The notes below the pieces were generated by a model. The model was not told the origin of the DNA. It ran no database searches and worked only from the letters and a program-made list of their open reading frames with translations. A DNA stretch of 31,540 nt from CAYQTK01 sp964420375. Lineage in GTDB: Bacteria > RBG-13-61-14 > DATKZS01. The stretch is from the NCBI GenBank assembly GCA_964420375.1, contig CAYQTK010000031.1, positions 1 to 31,540 on the forward strand. Reading direction: 5' to 3'. How positions within the stretch are numbered: the stretch's first letter is position 1; each line of letters begins with the position of its first letter. Positions 15,964 to 22,724 of this stretch are shown here, piece after piece. The position numbers were made by a program, and so were the translations under genes.

Positions 15964-17238
15964 TTACAGCTCGCGGTAGTAGAGCGTTGTTATGGACTTA
16001 TCAAAGTTAAGCCTTACCACCCGGACGATGATTGTTTCAAAACCATTGTCGGTCAGGGCGGTGGACCGGATGCGGTAGAAACGCGGCTGATGGTCTTCAT
16101 CCAGTATGAAATTATTGATGTCGGGAACCGCCTGGAGGAGCTGTTGCGACAATTTGCGGTTGTGTTGGGGTATGGCCGGCGCCACGTTTTCAGTGTCGCC
16201 GGCTGCTGCGTCGGGAGAGCGCTGTTGTTCTCCCGGTTCCCTTCCATAGAAACTTGCGCTTACTGTTTCGACGGCGAACTCCCATGCATCCTCTTCTCCT
16301 ATCACAGGCTCCTCTCCTTCATAGGATGCCGCCCGGATCATGGCATAGAGGATTTCCACCGAGCAATGATCCACAGCTATTTTGTCCTCGAACTTGCGCA
16401 GGGTCACGTCAGTGGGGTAGACGGTCAGGAAGTCATTTACCGCGTTGAAGAGCTCGTCGTCCATTCCGGGCAGGTAGCGGAGTTCTTCCACCGTGTCGAG
16501 GGGCCCGTTCTTCATAGCTATCATCTTGTCGTCGTATTCGAAGTAGGACAGCCTGTCCTGATCAAAGGAATCGTTAACCATGCCGTAATCCATATAGTCC
16601 CAGAGGTCCTCGAGGAGGTAGTGTATTTCATCGTCGGAGATTTGAATGTCGTTTTTCATCACCTGGAACCTGAACAGCTCGTAGAGCATGTTGTATACGT
16701 CCCGGTCGAGTTGAATATATGCCTCTTCGGTGCCTCCGGAAACCACGTCGATCATTCCATTCACGTTAATTCTCGCCTGCTCGTCCAGGACCTGGAGGTC
16801 TATGGGGGTTTCATCCAGCACGTAAGGAATGGACAGGCTCCAGACCCCGCAGTTCTGCATCTGTTCAAAATCCTCCATTGTTTCTTCCTGCTCTTCTTCC
16901 TGCTCGCTGGTCAGTCCCAGTGTAGTCATCTCGGTGCTTAAACAGGTGTACTTGAAAAGCTGGATTTGTTCGTTGTTAAACATCCGGTCGGAGGGCAGTG
17001 TATGCGCCAGCAGCCCGTCGGCAGCGTTCTGTCCGGCCTTGGCAATATACCTTGCCTTTACCTTCTGCTCGTAGTTTTCGGCAACCTCGGCATTGATCCT
17101 CAAATTGTAGAGGAACTCGGACATGATAATGGCCAGGACGGTTATAAGCAGAAGGACCATTACCAGTGCGGCTCCTCTCCTGCTTTTGATTGAAGGTGGC
17201 TTCATCTTTTGATCCGGTCCTGGTGCGGTCATCATCAT
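15964..17238 (-). CDS. gspK: Type II secretion minor pseudopilin GspK
   Basis: 424 residues. GspK caps the pseudopilus tip together with GspI and GspJ. The prepilin site is RRG^AALVMVLLL (cleavage after Gly22); residue +5 is Met where other pseudopilins have Glu, as is typical of GspK. Downstream are the expected DEQARINVN segment and two long helical inserts rich in Asp/Glu, one with an EQEEEQEE run. I start at 17238, three bases after the gspJ stop, with AAGGTGA just upstream; two more ATGs follow at once. A longer in-frame N-terminal extension overlapping gspJ is Arg-rich and not plausible. Last gene of the cluster; convergent with the yihY-like gene. Confidence 0.92.
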   Translation of the reverse strand: MMMTAPGPDQKMKPPSIKSRRGAALVMVLLLITVLAIIMSEFLYNLRINAEVAENYEQKVKARYIAKAGQNAADGLLAHTLPSDRMFNNEQIQLFKYTCLSTEMTTLGLTSEQEEEQEETMEDFEQMQNCGVWSLSIPYVLDETPIDLQVLDEQARINVNGMIDVVSGGTEEAYIQLDRDVYNMLYELFRFQVMKNDIQISDDEIHYLLEDLWDYMDYGMVNDSFDQDRLSYFEYDDKMIAMKNGPLDTVEELRYLPGMDDELFNAVNDFLTVYPTDVTLRKFEDKIAVDHCSVEILYAMIRAASYEGEEPVIGEEDAWEFAVETVSASFYGREPGEQQRSPDAAAGDTENVAPAIPQHNRKLSQQLLQAVPDINNFILDEDHQPRFYRIRSTALTDNGFETIIVRVVRLNFDKSITTLYYREL

Positions 17239-17240
17239 TC

Positions 17241-17963
17241 TCACCTTGACGACTGATCGGGGAAGACCTTTTCGAACTCGAACTCGCACTCCAGTCCGCT
17301 CATCTCGAGGGGGACCACCATGGTGGCCGCTTTTTCCTTGAGCTCGCGGGTGCGTATTCCCAGCTCGACCTTTATGGCGCAGGGGAGGTGGTTTCCGTGG
17401 TCGAACGTTTTCCACTCTTCTCTCCATTCTCCCTCTTCGTCCAGGTACTCGAGCATAAAGCGGGTCACATGATCGGCCAGGGTGTAGACCACGCCTCCTT
17501 CGACCTCGAACCTGTCGTTTATCTCGCCGCCGGCGCGGATACGGAGCCTGTGGAGCTGGAGCTGTCCTTCGGGCGTCTCCATCTTCGGCTCTTCCGTGGT
17601 GAACAGGGTCATCTCGGCAAGTTCCGCCTGCTTGGCGTCTATCTTATAAGTGGAGTATGCCATGGTGGAGAAGGTTATGGCGTCATATGGTTCATTGGAT
17701 CGTGAGGTGTCATGGGTGATAAACAGGTGGTTTTCATAGTTGGGTTGATGTGGAGACATGTAAGCCGACTGGATCAGCTTCCTCATCCGGTCCATGCTCT
17801 GGTCCAGGTTCTGCTGAAGCTCCATGTGTTCCCTTATACCTTCGTTGGCTTCAAATGCCTGGTTCAGGCTGACCACCACCAGTCCCAGGCAGACCGAAGC
17901 GATGGCAAGGGCCACCAGCACCTCGAGGAGGGTAAAGCCTTGGCTGGGACTGCGGCTTGTCAC
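17241..17963 (-). CDS. gspJ: Type II secretion minor pseudopilin GspJ
   Basis: 240 residues. A type III signal peptide SPSQG^FTLLEVLVALAIAS gives cleavage after Gly9 and Glu at +5, processed by the prepilin peptidase (not encoded here). The globular part has the GspJ features of a long helix (about 30-65), a beta-rich domain and the FxLEYLDxxGEW segment. The start is GTG with GGAG seven bases upstream, three bases past the gspI stop. It assembles into the I-J-K tip complex. Confidence 0.93.
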   Translation of the reverse strand: MTSRSPSQGFTLLEVLVALAIASVCLGLVVVSLNQAFEANEGIREHMELQQNLDQSMDRMRKLIQSAYMSPHQPNYENHLFITHDTSRSNEPYDAITFSTMAYSTYKIDAKQAELAEMTLFTTEEPKMETPEGQLQLHRLRIRAGGEINDRFEVEGGVVYTLADHVTRFMLEYLDEEGEWREEWKTFDHGNHLPCAIKVELGIRTRELKEKAATMVVPLEMSGLECEFEFEKVFPDQSSR

Positions 17964-17966
17964 GGA

Positions 17967-18368
17967 TCACTCCAGGCGCAGGGTGCTGAGCTTTACCGAT
18001 CTCTTGTTGTCGACTTGTCCCCAATACACGTACAGGTGGACCTCCATGGCTTTCAGTGCGGGCATGATCTCCTCCATCATCTGGAGGTCCGGGGTCTTTA
18101 TGGCCTCCATCTTCCAGGAGTAGTCGGGATGCTCGTCTCCGAAATCGCCTTCCACCACCTCTTCGTCCTCCGGGAATGGAAGCATGGAAAGCTCGGTCAT
18201 CTTGTCCTGGGCCAGCCTGAGGGCCTTGGCCTTTCTGTCCGTGGCCTTGGCCATTTCGAAGCCGTTGATGATCTGGGCGTAGATGGGCACCATGAAAACG
18301 CCCAGTATGGCCATGGCCACGATGACCTCCAGAAGTGTGAACCCCTTTTGACGGTCAGTGCCTTTCAT
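17967..18368 (-). CDS. gspI: Type II secretion minor pseudopilin GspI
   Basis: 133 residues, the usual size. Prepilin motif RQKG^FTLLEVIVAMAILG (cleavage after Gly9, Glu +5), long amphipathic helix and a short beta domain ending in SVKLSTLRLE. The ATG lies inside the end of gspH (14-base overlap), implying coupled translation. It nucleates the tip complex with GspJ and GspK. Confidence 0.93.
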   Translation of the reverse strand: MKGTDRQKGFTLLEVIVAMAILGVFMVPIYAQIINGFEMAKATDRKAKALRLAQDKMTELSMLPFPEDEEVVEGDFGDEHPDYSWKMEAIKTPDLQMMEEIMPALKAMEVHLYVYWGQVDNKRSVKLSTLRLE

Positions 18369-18921
18369 ACTCGCCTTCCATCTTCTGCCATTCCTGGCGG
18401 GTGACTATGCCGGGAACAATGGCGGCTTTTCCCACCATGGGCCGCGTAAGCAGGGTAAACGCCATCTCGCCACTTTCGTCTCCCAAATAAATCTCGGCTT
18501 CTTCCACGTATCCTCCGGGAGTGAAGTACAGGTAAGCCTTGCACGCGGTCGAGCAGGACCGATCCATAACGCTTACCTCATCAAGGTATACGGTGGGGGG
18601 CAGAAACTTTTTCCCGAGTATCTCCGACGCAGAGGCCACGTACTCGTCGCCCGCTTTTTCTTCGACCCAGTAAGAGTGTTCTTCTAGGTCGAACACCATC
18701 CGGTGGGGCATTTTAGTCAGCACAGCCGTGTTATAGGTCATTCTGATGGTTCCGGCGAGCTTTCGTGAGGCGCTCTTCAAATGAACGGTTTCCATTACGC
18801 CGATACGGGGAACGATCATGGCGGCCATGATCCCGATGATGAAGATAACCAGTGCTATCTCCACCAGGGTGAACCCGGCTTTTGCGGTTTTTCTCTGCCG
18901 GATGTAATCGGGATGTCTCAC
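18355..18921 (-). CDS. gspH: Type II secretion minor pseudopilin GspH
   Basis: 188 residues. Prepilin motif TAKAG^FTLVEIALVIFIIG (cleavage after Gly16, Glu +5), then a helical spine and a beta-rich head that includes two nearby cysteines (SCSTAC) which could form a disulfide. GTG start with GGAG five bases upstream. It joins the top of the pseudopilus between GspG and the I-J-K tip. A 74-base spacer without a clear signal separates it from gspG. Confidence 0.9.
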   Translation of the reverse strand: MRHPDYIRQRKTAKAGFTLVEIALVIFIIGIMAAMIVPRIGVMETVHLKSASRKLAGTIRMTYNTAVLTKMPHRMVFDLEEHSYWVEEKAGDEYVASASEILGKKFLPPTVYLDEVSVMDRSCSTACKAYLYFTPGGYVEEAEIYLGDESGEMAFTLLTRPMVGKAAIVPGIVTRQEWQKMEGEYERH

Positions 18922-18995
18922 TTTTTCTCCGCTTTTTTGCGCGGCTTTTTTATACGACTTAAACGGTACCTGCCGGGTTGGTTACGGGACGAGCT

Positions 18996-19454
18996 TCACA
19001 TCTCGGCCTGCAGGTCCCAGCTTTTTATGTCGGCGTTTTCCCCGTCCCCTCCTTCTTTTCCGTCGGGCCCGTAGCTTACTATACGCGCCTTGCCCCCGTC
19101 ATTGTAGTACTGGTACTCATATCCCCACGGATCGAGAGGCACGTGATCGATGTAACCGCCTGATTTGTAGTTCGGAGGCTGCGGCGGAGATGTAGGCTCC
19201 TGTACCAGTGCTTCCAGCCCCTGCTCGGTTGTGGGATAGCGGTTGTTGTCCATCTTGTAGAAGTTACAGGCCTGTTCAAGGGCCTTGATCTGCTGCACCG
19301 CTGTTTTGCGCTTGGCCTTGTCCAGGTAATCCATTACTCCCACGCTTACCACCGTGGCCAGCATGCCTATGATCATGACCACCACCATGATCTCGATCAG
19401 GGTAAAACCCTGCGCAGCCTTTTGGCGTCGTTCGTTGTTACGGTTTTTCTTCAT
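18996..19454 (-). CDS. gspG: Type II secretion major pseudopilin GspG
   Basis: 152 residues. Prepilin motif KAAQG^FTLIEIMVVVMIIG (cleavage after Gly16, Glu +5), then NRYPTTEQGLEALV, DPWGYEYQY and the Asp-rich C-terminal loop that binds calcium in this family. Two ATGs compete: GGGAGG touches the first (19463) but lies nine bases before the second (19454), so I chose the second. It forms the body of the pseudopilus. It is separated from gspF by 262 bases containing two MITE-like elements, so it may be expressed separately from gspC-F. Confidence 0.96.
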   Translation of the reverse strand: MKKNRNNERRQKAAQGFTLIEIMVVVMIIGMLATVVSVGVMDYLDKAKRKTAVQQIKALEQACNFYKMDNNRYPTTEQGLEALVQEPTSPPQPPNYKSGGYIDHVPLDPWGYEYQYYNDGGKARIVSYGPDGKEGGDGENADIKSWDLQAEM

Positions 19455-19485
19455 CAGCTTCATCCTCCCAAGAGCTTAGATATAC

Positions 19486-19594
19486 CTAGTGTCTTGTCAA
19501 AAGCTTTTTGGGGAATAGAAAATAATCGTGCGAGCGGCTGATACCGCGATCTTCATTGGATCCGTTCCCCTTTTTTCGTGTGACAAAGCACTAG
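19486..19594. mobile_element. MITE-like element, family B2, inverted short copy
   Basis: 109 bp between CTAG 19486-19489 and CTAG 19591-19594. Ends are CTAGTGTCTTGTCA and TGACAAAGCACTAG. Reverse-complemented, it matches 7179-7328 closely but has one internal 20-21-bp repeat unit where that copy has about three, accounting for the 41-bp length difference. It starts 32 bases upstream of gspG. Confidence 0.8.
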
Positions 19595-19655
19595 TGCCTG
19601 TTGCAAAACAGCGCCGCAAAAGTAAATTAAACCTCCGTTTCGCAACGGGCACTAC
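19591..19655. mobile_element. MITE-like element, family B1, internally deleted copy
   Basis: 65 bp, left end ctagtgcctgttgc, right end gcaacgggcacta. It matches the two ends of the 278-bp element at 6905-7182, including the segment aaattaaacctccgttt, but lacks the hairpin-rich centre. It shares a CTAG with the preceding B2 copy. The right flank is TAC, so only the TA of the target is kept. Confidence 0.75.
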
Positions 19656-19716
19656 CTATTTCACACACTGTTTTGACTTCTTCGTGAAGGTTTCGGTTTC
19701 AATCCTTTTTGCCTTG

Positions 19717-20946
19717 TCATCCTATTCCGCTGGTCAGGTTGAGAATGGGCATAAGGAAAGACAGGATCACGATCACCACCATGCCGGCCAGCACCAGTAT
19801 CATCACCGGCTCGATCAGCGAAGTTATGCCCGCAATGGAGTTCTCGACCTCCCGGTCAAAGGCGTCCGCCGCTTTCTGGAGCATGAACTCGAGCTCTCCC
19901 GCCTGCTCCCCCGAAGCTATCATCTGGAGCACGAAAGGCGGAAAGACTTGGCTGGCCCTCAACGGGTCTGCAATGGACGCTCCCTCGGTGATGTTCTCGT
20001 GGGCGTCCTTGATGGCGTTGCCCAACACCCGGTTGCCCACCACCTTCTCGACTATGTTCAGAGATTTTAACAGGGGAATGCCCGAGCTCAACAGGGTGGA
20101 CAGGGTCCGGCAGAACCTGCTTATGGCTATCTTCCGGATAAGGGAGCCCATAACGGGAATGCGGAGCTTGAAGGAGTCCCATCTTTGCCTTCCCTCTGGT
20201 GTCCTTACATAGTACCGAAAGAGAATGAGAAAGCCGATAATACCGAATAAAGAGATGATTCCTCCCCATCCCGCCACGAACTGCGAAGCCCCGATCATTA
20301 CCTGGGTGAGAAGAGGCAGTGCCTGGTCCGTCTGTTCGAACAGCTTGGATATCTTGGGAATAACGAACCAGAACATGGCGATTAAAACCATCAGCATGAT
20401 TCCCAGCACCATTACGGGGTAGATGCTTGCGGACTTGATCTTGGAGCGAAGGTCTGCCTGGCCTTCCGTGAAGTCGGAGAGCCTCTCCAGCACGATATCG
20501 AGGGCGCCGGACTGCTCTCCCGCCTTGACCATGTTTACGTAGAGGTCGGAGAAGACCCGGGGGTATGCCTCCATTGCCTCTCCCAGAGAGGCCCCCTCAT
20601 TGACTGCTTCGCGGACTTCGGCTAGTACCCGGGCGAGCCTGGGGTTTCCCACCTGCTCGGTGAGCGCGGACAGTGACTGGACGAGGGGCAGGTCCGCGTT
20701 GATCATGGTGGCGAGTTGCCTAGTCATGGCTGACAGGTCCAGGGGCGAGACCTTGCCGCCCATTGTGAACAGGCTCCGGGACCGCTTGGCTTCCTGCGCC
20801 TTTTCAACGGTCTGGTCCAGTTCGATGGGATATATGTCCAGCTTCCGGAGCTTCTGGCGGGCCACTTTGGCGCTTTCCGCGTCAATAAGACCGCTTTTGA
20901 TTTTCCGGTCCTTGGAAGTGTAACCTTTATAGGCGAATACTGGCAT
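19717..20946 (-). CDS. gspF: Type II secretion inner-membrane platform protein GspF
   Basis: 409 residues, standard length. An N-terminal cytoplasmic domain, then two homologous GspF/PilC domains (about 70-195 and 275-395), each with the GAS(L/I)xxx(L/M) and SGEQxGxL/MVKAGEQSGALD signatures, and three membrane helices (about 170-195, 222-245, 375-400). It is the platform on which the GspE ATPase acts to assemble the pseudopilus. It starts 26 bases after gspE; the ribosome-binding site (AAGGA, about 11 bases away) is weak. The following gene gspG is split off by mobile elements. Confidence 0.95.
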   Translation of the reverse strand: MPVFAYKGYTSKDRKIKSGLIDAESAKVARQKLRKLDIYPIELDQTVEKAQEAKRSRSLFTMGGKVSPLDLSAMTRQLATMINADLPLVQSLSALTEQVGNPRLARVLAEVREAVNEGASLGEAMEAYPRVFSDLYVNMVKAGEQSGALDIVLERLSDFTEGQADLRSKIKSASIYPVMVLGIMLMVLIAMFWFVIPKISKLFEQTDQALPLLTQVMIGASQFVAGWGGIISLFGIIGFLILFRYYVRTPEGRQRWDSFKLRIPVMGSLIRKIAISRFCRTLSTLLSSGIPLLKSLNIVEKVVGNRVLGNAIKDAHENITEGASIADPLRASQVFPPFVLQMIASGEQAGELEFMLQKAADAFDREVENSIAGITSLIEPVMILVLAGMVVIVILSFLMPILNLTSGIG

Positions 20947-20972
20947 TTTGCAGAGCGGTCCTTGAAGGTCTT

Positions 20973-22724
20973 TTAGAGGATGTCCTCCTGGGTCACCCGG
21001 ACGATCTCGCTCAGGGATGTATCTCCGTTAAGCACCTTGCGGGCGGCGTCCTCCCGCAGGGTCAACATTCCTTTGTCCCGGGCCTTCCGTTTTATGGAGT
21101 TCGAGTCGGAGTTCTTGTTGATCATCTCCCGGATGTCATCGTCAACCACCAGCATCTCGTAGATGGCGCTCCTTCCCACAAAACCCGTATTAAGGCATTC
21201 CGGACATCCGTTGGGCCGGTAAAAGCTGTGCTCGCTTCTATCACTCAGGCCGGTAGCCTGCAGCGATTTCTGATCGGGGTCGTCCGGAAGTTTACATTCC
21301 TTGCAAAGGACCCTGACCAGCCGCTGGGCAATGGCGGAGAGCAAAGAGCTGGAAATAAGAAACGGCTCTATGCCCATCTCGACCAGCCTGGTAAGCGCGC
21401 TGGGCGCGTCATTGGTGTGGAGTGTGGAGAAGACCAGGTGTCCGGTCAGCGATGCCTGGACCGCTATCTCCGCGGTCTCAGCGTCCCTGATCTCGCCCAC
21501 CAGGATGACGTCGGGGTCCTGCCTCACAATGGACCTGAGCCCGTTGGCGAACGTGAGGTTGATCTTGGGGTTCACGTGTATCTGGCTTATTCCCTGTATC
21601 TGGTACTCGACCGGGTCCTCGATGGTGACGATGTTCTTCTCCGGGGTATTGATCCGGTTCAGGGCGGCATAGAGAGTAGTGGTCTTTCCGGAGCCGGTGG
21701 GCCCGGTGACCAGTATGATTCCGTGTGTCCGGTTAATAAGGTCGTTGAACCGATAAAACTGAGCGGGGTCAAACCCCAGGTCTTCCACTGAGAGGAGGAT
21801 GTTTTCCCGGTCCAGAAGCCTCATGACAATGCGTTCGCCGTGTGAGGTGGGCAGGGTTGACAGCCGGATGTCAATGTCCTTTCCCGCTATCTTGATGCGG
21901 ATTCTTCCGTCCTGCGGAAGCCTTTTCTCCGCTATGTTCAGTCCTCCCATGATCTTGACGCGGGAAGTGATGGAACTCTGGAACCTTTTTGGAGGACGCA
22001 GTATCTCGTAGAGCACTCCGTCTATCCTGAACCTTACCACCAGGTCTTTCTCGAACGGCTCGATGTGGATGTCCGACGCCCTCTCCTTGACCGCCTGGAA
22101 GAGAAGCGAGTTTACCAGCCGGATTATGGGGGCCTCGTCGTTGACATCAAGGAGGTCTTCGGGTTCTTCCAGCTCCTGGGCGAGCAGGTCCAGGTTCTCG
22201 GTCTCGAGGTCTCCCATGACCCCCTGCGCGGTCACTGACGCCCGGTCATACACGTTGTTAATTGCCTGGATGACCTTGTTCTCCGCAGCCAGCACGACCT
22301 CGATATCGTTTTTGAGGACCTTTTTCATGTCTTCCAGGGCGAAAAGATTTAAGGGGTCTGATGTTGCCACCACTACCGTTCCGTTCCTCTTTTCTAGCGG
22401 GACCATGGCATTCAGCTTGGCGAACTGAATAGGAATATCTTTTATAAGCTCGGGGTCTATCTCCATGCCGGCGAGCTGTTTTTCATACCTTAATCCCAGT
22501 TGTTCGGACAGAGCGCTGTAAAGGTCCTCTTCGCTGATGGCTCCGCTGCCCATGAGGACTTGTCCGATCTTTCCGCCTTTTTCCTGCTGAGTGGAGAGGG
22601 TCCCGGCCAACTGTTGTTCATTTATGATGCCTTTTTGAAGCAATATTTCTCCCAGGTAGGAGTTGCGCACGGCCTGCTGCCCGTGTTTTCGGGCTTCCTC
22701 TTTAGTGGTAATGACGGAACTCAT
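20973..22724 (-). CDS. gspE: Type II secretion ATPase GspE with MshEN-type N-terminus
   Basis: 583 residues. It powers pseudopilus assembly by ATP hydrolysis on the cytoplasmic face. Residues 23-46 and 52-75 are two 24-residue LGxxLxxxGxI...LxxxLxxQ repeats joined by five residues, the layout of the c-di-GMP-binding MshEN domain, although the leading Arg is Tyr in the first and Lys in the second. The catalytic part has the Walker A GPTGSGKTTT (341-350), Asp box IEDPVEY, Walker B ILVGEIRD (407-414), His box STLHTNDA and a zinc tetracysteine CxxC...CxxC (474/477, 507/510). The ATG overlaps the gspD stop (ATGA), with GGAGG about 10 bases upstream. Confidence 0.96.
   Translation of the reverse strand: MSSVITTKEEARKHGQQAVRNSYLGEILLQKGIINEQQLAGTLSTQQEKGGKIGQVLMGSGAISEEDLYSALSEQLGLRYEKQLAGMEIDPELIKDIPIQFAKLNAMVPLEKRNGTVVVATSDPLNLFALEDMKKVLKNDIEVVLAAENKVIQAINNVYDRASVTAQGVMGDLETENLDLLAQELEEPEDLLDVNDEAPIIRLVNSLLFQAVKERASDIHIEPFEKDLVVRFRIDGVLYEILRPPKRFQSSITSRVKIMGGLNIAEKRLPQDGRIRIKIAGKDIDIRLSTLPTSHGERIVMRLLDRENILLSVEDLGFDPAQFYRFNDLINRTHGIILVTGPTGSGKTTTLYAALNRINTPEKNIVTIEDPVEYQIQGISQIHVNPKINLTFANGLRSIVRQDPDVILVGEIRDAETAEIAVQASLTGHLVFSTLHTNDAPSALTRLVEMGIEPFLISSSLLSAIAQRLVRVLCKECKLPDDPDQKSLQATGLSDRSEHSFYRPNGCPECLNTGFVGRSAIYEMLVVDDDIREMINKNSDSNSIKRKARDKGMLTLREDAARKVLNGDTSLSEIVRVTQEDIL

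Noticed and set aside
17239..17427. N-terminal extension of GspK overlapping gspJ
   Set aside because: The extension is Arg/Pro/Gly-rich, lies inside gspJ on the same strand and would place the prepilin signal about 85 residues in.
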